From an uncultured Oscillospiraceae bacterium (GTDB lineage: Bacteria > Bacillota > Clostridia > Oscillospirales > Ruminococcaceae), in assembly GCA_934446355.1 (NCBI GenBank), contig CAKSEC010000019.1:1-43690 (forward strand): DNA of 43,690 bases, written 5' to 3'. Below the pieces are notes generated by a model. The model was not told where the DNA came from. It saw nothing but the letters and a program-made list of their open reading frames with translations, and ran no database searches. This document shows positions 33,133-41,838 of this stretch, piece by piece. The stretch's first letter is position 1. Each line of letters begins with the position of its first letter. Position numbers and translations under genes: made by a program.

Positions 33133-35799
33133 ATGATAATAAAAGACTTGAGCGGAAAATGGAGCGTCTTTCTTGACGAGAGCAAAAACGGCGCAATGCC
33201 CGAAAGATACCCGGACACCATCGTCCTGCCGGATTCCACATCGAACGCAGGGCTGGGCAAGCTGAACACCGAGATAGAATACGGCTGTCTTACTGACCTG
33301 CATAAATTCGAGGGCTTTGCGTGGTTCAGAAGAACCGTTGAAATAACGCAGGAGATGTCCGAAAAGAACATCACCCTGTTCCTTGAACGCACCAGAAAGA
33401 CCACGCTGTATATTGACGGAAGCAGGGTCGGAAGCTTCTGCTCGCTGTGCGCACCTCACCGCTATTCGCTTGATGGCATAACGGCGGGAAAGCACGAACT
33501 TGTGATATGCGTCGATAATACCGACTACCCGACCGGCGGCGGACATCTGACCTCGCGTGACACGCAGACCAACTGGAACGGCATTCTTGGCAGAATCGAG
33601 CTGCAGTGTTACAGCGCATATCCTGAGTACGTGTATGCGATACCCGACCCGGAAAAGCGCTGCGTTCATGTCCGTGCGGATATGGTCGGCGCACCTACGG
33701 GCAGGGCAGAACTCAGAGTATCCGACATATCGCAGGAATACGGCAGCGCTGGCGTGGAATACACCACGGAAAAGCCGCTGGAATGCGACATCATGCTGTC
33801 TGAGGATACCCCTCTGTGGAGCGACCGCTCACCCGACAGACTGCAGCTTGAAATATCCTGCGGCGAGGACAGCCGCATAGTCACCATAGGTCTGCGCAGG
33901 CTCTCGCACAAGGACAAAACGCTGCTGATAAACGGCGAGCAGACGTTCCTGCGCGGCAAACACGACGGAATGGTTTTCCCGCAGACTGGCTATATGCCGA
34001 CCGATACCGAGTCATGGCTGAAAGTGTTTGAAACGGCTATGGAATACGGCATAAACCACTATCGTTATCATACCTGCTGCCCGCCCGAAGCGGCTTTTGA
34101 AGCAGCTGATATGCTGGGGATCTATATGCAGCCTGAACTGCCTTTCTGGGGGACTATTCCGGACGAGTTCGGCGAGGAGCATAACTTCCTGCGGGAAGAG
34201 GGCTGGCGCATTCTCCGTGAGTTCGGACATCACCCCAGCTTTGTCATGATGAGCATGGGTAATGAACTCTGGGGCAGCAAGGAGCGGCTCGACGAACTTA
34301 TCGTAGGCTATAAGTCGGAATATCCCGACAAGATGTATGCAGGCGGCTCAAATAACTTCCAGTTCGTGCCGTGCGTTCTTGAGCAGGAGGACTTTTTCAG
34401 CGGAGTACGCCTTGGCAAGGAGCGCCTTATCAGGGGCAGCTATGCCATGTGCGACGCACCGCAGGGACATATCCAGACTGACCGCCCGAACAGCATACAT
34501 AATTACGACCCGCTGATAGACGAAGCCGAGGCGCTTGACGGTGCGCAGATAGTCGATGAAAACGGCGAAATAATGATACAGTACGGCACGGAGATGAAGA
34601 AAGTCAAGGCTGAAAGCTGGGACAACATATCCGTTCATGTTCCGGTGATATCGCATGAGGTGGGGCAGTATGTCGTATACCCCGACTTTGACGAGATAAA
34701 GGAGTACACCGGACCGGTGCGCCATGAAGCGTTCGCCGCTTACAAAAAGGGACTGGAGCAGGCGGGAATGCTGCACCGCTGGCGGGACTTCTTCCGTGCT
34801 TCGGGTGCGCTTGCGGTGGACTGCTACCGCCGTGACATCGAAACGGCGATGAGAAGCTCAATGATGAGCGGCTTCCAGCTTCTTGATATTCAGGATTTTC
34901 CGGGGCAGGGAGTAGCGACAGTGGGTATACTCAACGCTCACATGAGGTCAAAGGGGCTTGTGACGCCGGAGGAATGGCGCAGGTTCTGCGGGGAAACAGT
35001 CGTTCTGGCGGAGATGGACAAATTTGTGTACAGTGCGGCAGATAAGATAGAATGCGGGCTGCTTATATCAAGCACCGATCCCGAATTTTCTGCGCAGAGC
35101 ATAGGCTGGGAACTTACGGTTGACGGAGCACCGGCAGAGTCGGGGGTATCGCCGGTGATACAGCACAGCGGCAGGCTTTCTAGGGCAAAGAGCATAGGTT
35201 TCACCATAAGCTGCGAAAAACCTGTGGCGGCACAGCTTCGCATATTCGTTGAGGGAGCGGCAGAGAACTTCTACACATTATATATCTACCCGAATATTGA
35301 CGTTCAGATAACCGAAAACGAGATAAGCTATGAGGGCAAGCGAATAGTACTAACGCACGACATAGAGCGTGCAAAGCAGGGCAGGGCGGTTTATATCCCT
35401 GAACCTGACGAGCATTCACTGCCCGGCGAATACTGCACGGATTTCTGGTGCTACGGAATGTTCCGCAGCATATCCGAAAGCATGGGCAAGCCTGTTCCGG
35501 TCGGTACTCTTGGGCTGCTGATAGACAATAAATCAGAGCTACTTGCGGATTTCCCGTGCGACAGCTTCACAACACCGCAGTGGTATGAACTGGTGACGCA
35601 CAGTCACTGCGCCGACCTTGACGGAACGAACATTGAGCCAGATGTCTGGGTAATAGACAATCCGGAGCGGCGCAAACGGCTGGGGCTTCTTTACCGCTGC
35701 GACGGCGCAGTATGCTGCACATCGCGCCTGTGGGAAATAACCGACCGCCCAGAGGTCAGATGGTTCGCACTGTCGCTGCTGAATGCGCTCGATAAGTAA
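33133..35799 (+). CDS. GH2 family glycoside hydrolase (beta-galactosidase/beta-glucuronidase type)
   Basis: An 888-residue enzyme. The N-terminal sugar-binding domain (LSGKWSVFLDE; EGFAWFRRTVEI) is followed by an immunoglobulin-like domain and a TIM barrel. The acid/base is Glu378 in MMSMGNELWG, and the likely nucleophile is Glu509 in VISHEVGQY. A C-terminal extension of about 250 residues has no motif I recognise. There is no signal peptide, so it is cytosolic. The sugar specificity is not readable from these motifs; GH2 includes beta-galactosidase, beta-mannosidase and beta-glucuronidase. ATG 33133 follows TTGGAGGATATACTATA. The alpha-galactosidase nearby suggests a shared glycoside-use role. 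Confidence 0.88.
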   Translation: MIIKDLSGKWSVFLDESKNGAMPERYPDTIVLPDSTSNAGLGKLNTEIEYGCLTDLHKFEGFAWFRRTVEITQEMSEKNITLFLERTRKTTLYIDGSRVGSFCSLCAPHRYSLDGITAGKHELVICVDNTDYPTGGGHLTSRDTQTNWNGILGRIELQCYSAYPEYVYAIPDPEKRCVHVRADMVGAPTGRAELRVSDISQEYGSAGVEYTTEKPLECDIMLSEDTPLWSDRSPDRLQLEISCGEDSRIVTIGLRRLSHKDKTLLINGEQTFLRGKHDGMVFPQTGYMPTDTESWLKVFETAMEYGINHYRYHTCCPPEAAFEAADMLGIYMQPELPFWGTIPDEFGEEHNFLREEGWRILREFGHHPSFVMMSMGNELWGSKERLDELIVGYKSEYPDKMYAGGSNNFQFVPCVLEQEDFFSGVRLGKERLIRGSYAMCDAPQGHIQTDRPNSIHNYDPLIDEAEALDGAQIVDENGEIMIQYGTEMKKVKAESWDNISVHVPVISHEVGQYVVYPDFDEIKEYTGPVRHEAFAAYKKGLEQAGMLHRWRDFFRASGALAVDCYRRDIETAMRSSMMSGFQLLDIQDFPGQGVATVGILNAHMRSKGLVTPEEWRRFCGETVVLAEMDKFVYSAADKIECGLLISSTDPEFSAQSIGWELTVDGAPAESGVSPVIQHSGRLSRAKSIGFTISCEKPVAAQLRIFVEGAAENFYTLYIYPNIDVQITENEISYEGKRIVLTHDIERAKQGRAVYIPEPDEHSLPGEYCTDFWCYGMFRSISESMGKPVPVGTLGLLIDNKSELLADFPCDSFTTPQWYELVTHSHCADLDGTNIEPDVWVIDNPERRKRLGLLYRCDGAVCCTSRLWEITDRPEVRWFALSLLNALDK

Positions 35800-35934
35800 T
35801 TAGATTGCGATCTCGCTGCACAAAGGTCAATTTCGGCTTTTGTGCGGCTGGGGTCTTTGCTGAAGATCACACCTTGCCCGAAATAGTACTTTTATGTTCC
35901 CGAAATCTTTTTGAAAAATTTTTTGAAAAAGTAC

Positions 35935-35963
35935 TTGACAAATTAAATAAAGCATGGTATAAT
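35935..35963 (+). promoter_or_regulatory. Promoter of the tRNA-Met/tRNA-Glu unit
   Basis: TTGACA (35935-35940), a 17-base spacer and TATAAT (35958-35963), about 40 bases upstream of the first tRNA. The 35800-35934 stretch shows only an imperfect stem and no gene. Confidence 0.9.
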
Positions 35964-36002
35964 TATTAAGTCGTTGAGAGTTGATTGAAAACGACGAAAT
36001 TT

Positions 36003-36079
36003 GGCGGTATAGCTCAGTTGGCTAGAGCACTTGGTTCATACCCAGGGTGTCATTGGTTCGAATCCGATTACCGCTACCA
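36003..36079 (+). tRNA. tRNA-Met (anticodon CAT), elongator type
   Basis: Acceptor GGCGGTA pairs with TACCGCT (one G-T pair), with encoded CCA (36077-36079). The anticodon loop TTCATAC gives CAT. The D-loop AGCTCAGTTGG and T-loop GGTTCGAATCC are canonical. The sequence fits an elongator rather than an initiator tRNA; modification of the anticodon to read AUA (tRNA-Ile2) cannot be excluded. Confidence 0.93.
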
Positions 36080-36108
36080 AAACCGCATATCTGATATGCG
36101 GTTTCTTT

Positions 36109-36183
36109 GGCCCGTTGGTCAAGAGGTTAAGACATCGCCCTTTCACGGCGGAATCATGGGTTCAATTCCCGTACGGGTCACCA
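36109..36183 (+). tRNA. tRNA-Glu (anticodon TTC)
   Basis: Acceptor GGCCCGT pairs with ACGGGTC, with encoded CCA (36181-36183). The anticodon stem CGCCC/GGCGG with loop CTTTCAC gives TTC. The T-loop is GGTTCAATTCC. The integrated element begins about 100 bases past its 3' end, so this tRNA may be the attachment site. Confidence 0.95.
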
Positions 36184-36247
36184 CACCACGAAGCTTCCGA
36201 ATGGCTTTACAGAGCCGTTTGGGAGTGTTTCATTATGTACGGATTTT

Positions 36248-36290
36248 GGTCTTGGTCTTTATTTGGTCTTTGTTTTGAATTTATGGTCTT
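36248..36290. repeat. GGTCTT repeats between tRNA-Glu and the integrase
   Basis: GGTCTT occurs four times: 36248-36253, 36254-36259, 36265-36270 and 36285-36290. Clustered short repeats beside an integrase gene are typical arm-binding sites; here that is inference. Confidence 0.5.
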
Positions 36291-37498
36291 TAAGCAGGGA
36301 GTTCGGCTTTTTCGGCGCCCTGCTTTTCTTTTTTGTCAAAGATAAGTGCGTCGGCGATTGCCTGGCTCGTCCTTGCCTGTGCTTCTTGGAACATATGACA
36401 GTAGATGTTCGTTGTCGTTGAAACCTGCGAGTGTCCCAAATCTCCCGATACTGCAACTACATCAACGCCCGCATTGATTAGCAGGCTTGCGTGTAAGTGC
36501 CTTAACGAGTGAATGTCGCAGAACCTTATGCTGTTCTTCTCACAAAACTCCTTGAACCAGAAGTAGGGAGTATTGTTGTTCATAGGGCTTCCGTCCCACT
36601 TGATGAACAGACGGTCGTAATCCTGCCACTTGTCGCCCATACGGGCGCACTGTTCGTCCTGTTCCTTTCTCAGCTCCCACAGCATATCCATAACGTACTG
36701 CGGGTACTTCTGCGTTCTCTGGGACTTCTTTGTTTTCGTTGTGTCGGTATAGATACCTTTCTTTGCCGTGTAGTTGGAAGTTCTGCGGACTTTTATCGTG
36801 TTGTTCTCAAAATCCACATCTTTCCATTCCAGACCGAGCAGCTCACCGCGGCGGTATCCGCTGTAAACAGCGAGCTTGAAGAACACCCTGAACTTTGTCG
36901 GAACATTCTCCTCGTCAAGAAGCTCAAAGATACGAGTGATTTCCTCAATCGTGTAGATGTCCTTTTCCTTTGCCTCGCCCTTGGGTACTGTGACCTTTCG
37001 GCAAGGATTGTAGGTAAGCATATCCATCTTGACCGCATAGCTGAATACGTCGGAAATGAAGCTCAGATGATGAATGACGGTCTTTCTCGCAAGAGGTCTG
37101 CCCGTGCGTTCACTTGTGCTGTTGATAAGTTCGTTGATAAACTGCTGAATGTGCCTGCCCGTAATCTTGTCGAGCCGCAAATGCCCGATTGCGGGATACA
37201 CCCGTTCTGTAAGCTGTTTCATTCTCTCAAAAGAGGTATTGCGCAGATTGATTTTTGCGTATTCCTCAAACCACTGCTCGGCAAAGGTTTCAAACTTGAT
37301 TGTTGCTACGACCTGTCCTTTTTTGCATTCTTCCTCGAACATTACGCACTGCCTATCAAGCTCTTTCTTTATCTGCCGTGCCGTCATATCAGGTTCAGGC
37401 TTCCAGGTCTTTGTCTGTACCACCTGTTTGCCGTTTACATCATATCCGCAAGATACCTTGATACGGTAGCTGTCGCCTCTTTTTGTGACTGTTGCCAT
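36290..37498 (-). CDS. int: Tyrosine-type site-specific integrase
   Basis: A 402-residue Tn916/phage-type integrase. The N-terminal arm-binding domain starts KRGDSYRIKVSCGYDVNGKQ, the core-binding SAM-like domain spans about 65-165, and the catalytic domain follows. The catalytic residues are Arg216 (or 217) in YSGYRRGELLGLEW, His331 and Arg334 in HSLRHLHAS, His356 in LGHSQVS, and the nucleophile Tyr366 in NIYCHMF. ATG 37498 follows GAGGAGGAG. It points toward tRNA-Glu as integrases next to their attachment site usually do. It inserts and excises the element covering the right side of the window. Confidence 0.95.
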   Translation of the reverse strand: MATVTKRGDSYRIKVSCGYDVNGKQVVQTKTWKPEPDMTARQIKKELDRQCVMFEEECKKGQVVATIKFETFAEQWFEEYAKINLRNTSFERMKQLTERVYPAIGHLRLDKITGRHIQQFINELINSTSERTGRPLARKTVIHHLSFISDVFSYAVKMDMLTYNPCRKVTVPKGEAKEKDIYTIEEITRIFELLDEENVPTKFRVFFKLAVYSGYRRGELLGLEWKDVDFENNTIKVRRTSNYTAKKGIYTDTTKTKKSQRTQKYPQYVMDMLWELRKEQDEQCARMGDKWQDYDRLFIKWDGSPMNNNTPYFWFKEFCEKNSIRFCDIHSLRHLHASLLINAGVDVVAVSGDLGHSQVSTTTNIYCHMFQEAQARTSQAIADALIFDKKEKQGAEKAELPA

Positions 37499-37590
37499 AT
37501 ACTTAAACTCCTCCTCGTCAATTTAAGATTATGACACATCATACCAAGTATCATTATACACTTTAAAGTGATGAAATGTCAATACCTAAA

Positions 37591-37800
37591 TTATTCTTTT
37601 TCCGATTTGACGTCGTTGGTTCTTGCGGAGGCTTCACTGAATACTACCCTATAAAGGTTTTCTTCATATATAAGGTACTTCTTACCTGCCATAAAGCAAG
37701 GGAGCTGACCGGATATGCACATTTGGCGCACTCTGAAAGGAGTTAAGCCGTCAATCAGGCTTGCGGCTTCTTTGATTGTTAGAACTCGCTTTTGGGGCAA
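37591..37800 (-). CDS. Excisionase-like small DNA-binding protein
   Basis: A 69-residue protein with a MerR/excisionase-like winged helix: TIKEAASLIDGLTPFRVRQM followed by SGQLPCFMAGKKYLI. The TTG start at 37800 follows AAGGAGCTG by nine bases. It lies directly upstream of int, as xis does in Tn916-like elements, and would bias the integrase to excision. It is read on the minus strand with int. Confidence 0.8.
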   Translation of the reverse strand: MPQKRVLTIKEAASLIDGLTPFRVRQMCISGQLPCFMAGKKYLIYEENLYRVVFSEASARTNDVKSEKE

Positions 37801-37839
37801 AAAAATCAGCTCCTTTTCTTTTTCTGTTGAATAAAATGC

Positions 37840-37886
37840 TTACACAAATGAAGGTGCTATATGTAGCACCATGCTCACTTGTGTAA
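37840..37886. repeat. Long imperfect hairpin with palindromic core, upstream of xis
   Basis: Outer arms TTACACAAATGA (37840-37851) and TCACTTGTGTAA (37875-37886) pair with one mismatch. The core GGTGCTA-TATG-TAGCACC (37853-37870) pairs perfectly. The first 17 bases of the core recur at 39000-39016. It may be an operator, a recombination-accessory site or an RNA hairpin at the start of the xis-int mRNA. Confidence 0.6.
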
Positions 37887-37902
37887 ACAGATTATTTATA
37901 AA

Positions 37903-38230
37903 GGGCGGTTGTGTAATACAGCCGCCCTATTATTATGTTCTGTTAGCTGCTAAAGCAAGCCGCAGGAAATCACGCACCCTGCGCATAGGGCTTTCACCTC
38001 TGCCATTCCTATGGACAGCCGTCGCCGGAAGTATCATTATTATTGTATCAGTTCGGAATTCTTATAGCTCGTTCCTTTGTTACTTGGCTTGCGTTAGCCT
38101 TTCAGCCGGATTGCTTCATTCACCTTTGCCGACTCTCGTCCTCAAAAGTCCTTCGACTATATTATTTCACGGCGGGTATGTGCAAATTGCGGGAAATTCA
38201 CAACAGGAAGTCATCGCCCCGAACAGATAC
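37903..38230 (-). ncRNA. Candidate structured noncoding RNA of the element
   Basis: The 37801-38595 gap holds no convincing gene, but this part is rich in compensating stems. Pairs include CGCAGG 37961-37966 with CCTGCG 37978-37983, CATAGG 37984-37989 with CCTATG 38008-38013, and TTAG-CTG-CTAA at 37943-37953. On the minus strand a TTGACA (38256-38261) with a weak -10 (AAAATA, 38233-38238) precedes it, and a GGGCGG/CCGCCC stem (37903-37927) ends it. Frames open over it look chance-like. The family is unknown to me; the strand is inferred from promoter and terminator. Confidence 0.4.
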
Positions 38231-38420
38231 AGTATTTTGTGCTTGCTCGTTAAATTGTCAAAGAGCTGTTAGTGTTCGGAAAAGACTTGAAAAGGCTTGT
38301 TCCTTAACTAATTTCATTATAACACTGAATTTTACTTATTTCAAAGCAATTTTCCTGCCAAACGCCCCTTATTTTAGCAATATTTCTTCATATCTAATAA
38401 TGGGTATAACTGCACTGCAT

Positions 38421-38505
38421 TTTATGTATAATTTACATAAAGTGCCATTAAAGCTATTGCACTGCCTACAATACTTTTCTTTGCACTTATGATTTATTGT
38501 AAGTG
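38421..38505. other. AT-rich palindromes in the intergenic region before the XRE gene
   Basis: TTTATGTA-N5-TACATAAA (38421-38441) and CACTTA-N10-TAAGTG (38484-38505) are perfect inverted repeats between the divergent xis-int and XRE units. They are candidate operators. No coding sequence is seen in 38262-38595. Confidence 0.4.
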
Positions 38506-38595
38506 TCATTAACATATTATTAGGCGGCATTTTTCCTTTTGTAATCGGCTTTTTAGGAAATTGTCGTCAAAATAATATAAGGAGGACTTTGCCAA

Positions 38596-38955
38596 ATGGA
38601 AAGTTCAACAAAAGAAGCCCTAAGCAAAAGATTAGTGCAGCTCCGCACGGAAAGAGGCTGGACGCAGAACGACCTCGTAGAGAAGATGTACTTATCGCAG
38701 AGGAGTATCAGCAGTGTTGAGAAAGGCAACTGCACACTTTCAAATCTCATCCAGCTTGCGGATCTGTATGAGGTGTCTATCGACTACCTGCTCGGACGTT
38801 CCGCAGAGCGGAGGTTTAACACTCTCGGTTTTGACCCTATCACGGTTGACATCATCGAACAGGTGAACCAGTTTTCCAAGGCTGAAAAAGAAATACTCTT
38901 GAAGCATCTCAGGCTCTCCAATGCCATTAAGTCGGGCGAAACCACAGGCGAATAA
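38596..38955 (+). CDS. XRE family regulator of the element
   Basis: A 119-residue protein with an HTH_3 domain at about 10-65 (LRTERGWTQNDLVEKMYLSQ, then LADLYEVSIDYLLGRS). The C-terminal helix (DIIEQVNQFSKAEKEILLKHL) may dimerise. ATG 38596 follows AAGGAGG (38579-38585). It is divergent from xis-int, a position typical of element-maintenance repressors. A terminator-like stem follows at 38964. Confidence 0.88.
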   Translation: MESSTKEALSKRLVQLRTERGWTQNDLVEKMYLSQRSISSVEKGNCTLSNLIQLADLYEVSIDYLLGRSAERRFNTLGFDPITVDIIEQVNQFSKAEKEILLKHLRLSNAIKSGETTGE

Positions 38956-38963
38956 ACAAAAAG

Positions 38964-38989
38964 CTCCCGAAATTCTACGGTTTCGGGAG
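38964..38989 (+). terminator. Stem-loop after the XRE gene
   Basis: CTCCCGAAA (38964-38972) pairs with TTTCGGGAG (38981-38989), followed by TTACTTAT. The T-run is poor, but the stem is strong. Confidence 0.65.
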
Positions 38990-38999
38990 TTACTTATAT

Positions 39000-39017
39000 G
39001 GTGCTATATGTAGCACT
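39000..39017. repeat. Second copy of the GGTGCTATATGTAGCAC palindrome
   Basis: Identical over 17 bases to the core at 37853-37869. This copy follows the XRE gene's terminator-like stem. The rest of 39018-39223 is AT-rich and shows no gene. Confidence 0.6.
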
Positions 39018-39223
39018 GAAAGGTCTATTGCTCTCTTTAAATATATTGTGATTTTACAATAAATCAGCTATAAAATATTACTTTTGTATCAATAAAGACA
39101 GATATTTATAAGCCGCGTCTTGCTAATGATGATTGCGGAGCAGTATATACATAATTATTTAGAAAAAAACTACGCCCCCCTTTACTTTTTTCTACATTTA
39201 TTATATAATTAAAGAGGAGAGTT

Positions 39224-39592
39224 CTAGCTGTGCTTGCCCTTGCCGGAGATGTATTGTTCCAATTCAATGCATCTTAGAATATAATTCAGTTCCTGTCTGT
39301 GACTTGGATCAAGTTGAATGGCTCTTTGAATAAGGCTGTTAGTGCTGACACCCTTGCAATATGGTTTCTTCATTTCACTAGGGGGAAGATTAGCGTTGGC
39401 ATTTCCAACCAAATAATCAACGGATACATTGAGAATATCTGCCATTCGAATAAGGGTTTCAATTGTAGGCTCATTGGTGCCGTTTTCGTAATGTGACACA
39501 GCACTCGGAGTCAGATTTAGCACTTCAGCTAAATGCTGTTGAGTAAATCCTCTTTCCTCTCGAAGTGTTTTGAGCCTTTCATGAAATGTCAT
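39224..39592 (-). CDS. XRE family regulator, divergent from the agr-type genes
   Basis: A 122-residue protein with HTH_3 at about residues 5-62 (REERGFTQQHLAEVLNLTPS, then MADILNVSVDYLVGNA) and a helical C-terminus. ATG 39592 follows AGGGGGAATATCTGA. An inverted repeat TAACT-TTG-AGTTA (39607-39619) sits just upstream and may be its own operator. It is divergent from the response-regulator gene and could control entry into the signalling module or element maintenance. Confidence 0.85.
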   Translation of the reverse strand: MTFHERLKTLREERGFTQQHLAEVLNLTPSAVSHYENGTNEPTIETLIRMADILNVSVDYLVGNANANLPPSEMKKPYCKGVSTNSLIQRAIQLDPSHRQELNYILRCIELEQYISGKGKHS

Positions 39593-39606
39593 TCAGATAT
39601 TCCCCC

Positions 39607-39619
39607 TAACTTTGAGTTA
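39607..39619. promoter_or_regulatory. Possible operator upstream of the XRE gene
   Basis: TAACT (39607-39611), TTG, AGTTA (39615-39619) is a perfect 13-bp palindrome in the shared region between divergent XRE and response-regulator genes. Confidence 0.35.
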
Positions 39620-39751
39620 CTAATATTATTGTAGCAGGTTTTTTTATTCAGTATTGAATTGTATATAATTTGTACTGTTTTAGTGTTTTTTGGCGGATAA
39701 AAGTTTACAAAATGTACATAGATGTATAGTTTGCGTAAGGAGGAAGAGATT

Positions 39752-40474
39752 TTGAAAGTAGCAGTTTGCGATGATAACAAAGTGATGTTGGAATACATTT
39801 CTAGAAAAGTTGACGAAAACTTTACAACCTATGATATTCCTCATAAGATAAGTAGCTTTTTAAGTGGAACGAATTTTATTGAACAGCACAGGTGTACACC
39901 GTTCGATGTGGTGTTTTTAGACATTAAGATGCCCGACATTGACGGTTTTGAGGTTGCGAAGCAGGTTCGGAGAGTATCAGAAAAAACTTACATAATTTTT
40001 ATTACCACCGAAAGCGGTTTAGTATATGACAGCTTTGACTATCACCCTTTCTATTTTATTCCCAAAGGCAAAACAGAAATCTTGAATGCAAAACTTAAAA
40101 GCGTCATCTGGAAACTTGTGGAACAAATCAGGGATAATTATACTATTTGCTTTAATTTGCCGCACGGCGAGAAGAAATATGTTAAGACGGGTGACATAAT
40201 TTATGCGGCGAGTAAGTCAAATTATATTGATATAGTATGTAAAGCGGAAACGATACATATTCGCCGTAAACTTGACGAGATACTTGATGAACTTCCGGCA
40301 AAATCATTTGCACGTATAAATAACCGAATTGTTGTCAATATGGGTACAGTGTGCAGAGTTGATAACACCAGAATGAAAGCGGTTTTATTTAACGATACAG
40401 AACTTAATATCAGTCGAAAGTACAAGGCTGAATTCTCAGATAAATATAATATCTTTATGAGGAATTATTCTTAA
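39752..40474 (+). CDS. LytTR-type response regulator (AgrA-like)
   Basis: A 240-residue two-domain regulator. The receiver has acidic Asp-Asp near the start (VAVCDDNKV) and the phosphoacceptor Asp57 in DVVFLDIKMPDIDGFEV. The LytTR DNA-binding domain occupies about 130-240 (DIIYAASKSNYIDIVC; KSFARINNRIVVNM; ELNISRKYK). TTG 39752 is chosen because AAGGAGGAAG lies just upstream and the receiver begins here. It is followed after 13 bases by the histidine kinase. LytTR proteins bind pairs of short direct repeats, and two such pairs occur in this window. Confidence 0.92.
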   Translation: MKVAVCDDNKVMLEYISRKVDENFTTYDIPHKISSFLSGTNFIEQHRCTPFDVVFLDIKMPDIDGFEVAKQVRRVSEKTYIIFITTESGLVYDSFDYHPFYFIPKGKTEILNAKLKSVIWKLVEQIRDNYTICFNLPHGEKKYVKTGDIIYAASKSNYIDIVCKAETIHIRRKLDEILDELPAKSFARINNRIVVNMGTVCRVDNTRMKAVLFNDTELNISRKYKAEFSDKYNIFMRNYS

Positions 40475-40487
40475 AAGGGGAAATATT

Positions 40488-41801
40488 ATGGAAAACTTTG
40501 GATGGAACATTTTTGAAGTCGTAGCTACGCTTTGCGAGCAATTTATTATTTTTTATTTTATATGCAGCTTTTTAGAACACGACTTCAAAACGCCTAAAGG
40601 AAAGACAGTATATGTTTTTGGAGCGGTTGTTGGAGCGATCCTAGTAACTTTTATTAATTGTTTTGCATTATACGATTGGTGGCTAAGTGGCATTTATGTC
40701 TTGTATTGGTTTGTTTTTTCTTTGCTTTTTTTATATGGAAAACCGTTTAGCAAATTGTTAGCGGCAGTTTTATCAGATGTAGTTTCAATATGTTCCAGTA
40801 ATATTGTAACCGGAATACTGTCAATAGCATTAAACTCACCTCCCGCACAACTTTATTCCACCCATGGAATGTATAGAGTAATAGGTATGCTTATGTGTCA
40901 AACCTTAAATCTGTTTTTATATAACCTTATTCTAAAATTTGTAAATAAAACCATATTTGAAATGAAAAAGAAAGAATGGATCTTAATAATTTCGGTCTTT
41001 TTTATTTCAACATTATCTTTTGCTGTAATTCAGATCGCCTTAAACGAATCAAGACTGAGCGAAGCAACATCGTTAATGCTGCTATTATCCGAGATAGGCT
41101 TAATTGCGTTAAACATAATTTGCTTATACATTATGGTTTCGCTCAACAAAAGCAACCGCATGACAGAGGAGCTAAAGCTGCGTGAGCAGCAACAAAAGTA
41201 TGATATTCAATATGCCGAAACAGTTCGTGAGCAGTATGAAGAAATACGTAGAATACGGCATGATATTAAACAACATCTTGATGCGGTAAGCGGACTTCAG
41301 CTTGAGGGGAAAATTGAAGCTGCGCAGAAATATATAACCGATATCTCAAGCAGTTTAGAGCATATAGAGATGTTTATGGACGTGGGGAACGACTTTGTGA
41401 ACGCAATTCTGAACTCTAAGCTGAGCATTGCGAAATCAAAAGGCATAGAGGTTTTATGTAGCTCATCGAGCGAGGTCGAAGGGATAAATGAATACGATTT
41501 GTGCAATCTTATCGGTAATATGCTTGATAACGCTATCGAGGCGGCGCGGAAAACTGAAAATGCAGTTGTTGAAGTTTCGATACGCTCCGATAAATATAAG
41601 TTGATGATTACGGTAGCAAATTCAATTTCGCAGTCGGTTCTGAACGGCAACTCAAAACTGAAAACGACAAAAAATAAAACCGAACATCATGGCTTCGGTG
41701 TAAAAACCATTCGTTCAATAGCAAAAAAGTATAATGGCAGCGCAGACTTTTACGAAGAAAATCTGACTTTTTTCTGCCGTGTAATATTAGGAAAAAAGTA
41801 A
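40488..41801 (+). CDS. GHKL sensor histidine kinase (AgrC-like)
   Basis: A 437-residue membrane kinase. The N-terminal 200 residues contain about six hydrophobic segments, as in AgrC-type peptide receptors. A coiled linker leads to the H-box with phosphorylated His258 in RRIRHDIKQHLDAV, then the ATP-binding N-box NLIGNMLDNAIEAARK and the G-box HHGFGVKTIRSIAKKYNG. This GHKL kinase type (HPK10) is typical of quorum-sensing peptide receptors. ATG follows AAAAGGGG. It should phosphorylate the adjacent LytTR regulator on sensing an extracellular autoinducing peptide. Confidence 0.92.
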   Translation: MENFGWNIFEVVATLCEQFIIFYFICSFLEHDFKTPKGKTVYVFGAVVGAILVTFINCFALYDWWLSGIYVLYWFVFSLLFLYGKPFSKLLAAVLSDVVSICSSNIVTGILSIALNSPPAQLYSTHGMYRVIGMLMCQTLNLFLYNLILKFVNKTIFEMKKKEWILIISVFFISTLSFAVIQIALNESRLSEATSLMLLLSEIGLIALNIICLYIMVSLNKSNRMTEELKLREQQQKYDIQYAETVREQYEEIRRIRHDIKQHLDAVSGLQLEGKIEAAQKYITDISSSLEHIEMFMDVGNDFVNAILNSKLSIAKSKGIEVLCSSSSEVEGINEYDLCNLIGNMLDNAIEAARKTENAVVEVSIRSDKYKLMITVANSISQSVLNGNSKLKTTKNKTEHHGFGVKTIRSIAKKYNGSADFYEENLTFFCRVILGKK

Positions 41802-41813
41802 ATAAATGCTTCA

Positions 41814-41832
41814 GCCGACCTTAAAAGTCGGC
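41814..41832 (+). terminator. Terminator after the kinase gene
   Basis: GCCGAC (41814-41819) pairs with GTCGGC (41827-41832), followed by TTATTTGT. It separates the regulator-kinase unit from the agrBD promoter. Confidence 0.7.
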
Positions 41833-41838
41833 TTATTT

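Noticed and set aside
35985..36345. Open frames covering tRNA-Met and tRNA-Glu
   Set aside because: They are read through two well-formed tRNAs and have no protein-like features.
37903..38230. Group II intron as an explanation of the structured region
   Set aside because: No domain V-like hairpin and no reverse transcriptase gene are present.
37871..38492. Two overlapping plus-strand frames of 133 and 149 codons in the gap upstream of the XRE gene
   Set aside because: They overlap in different frames, have no ribosome binding sites and cover a stem-rich stretch better explained as noncoding RNA.
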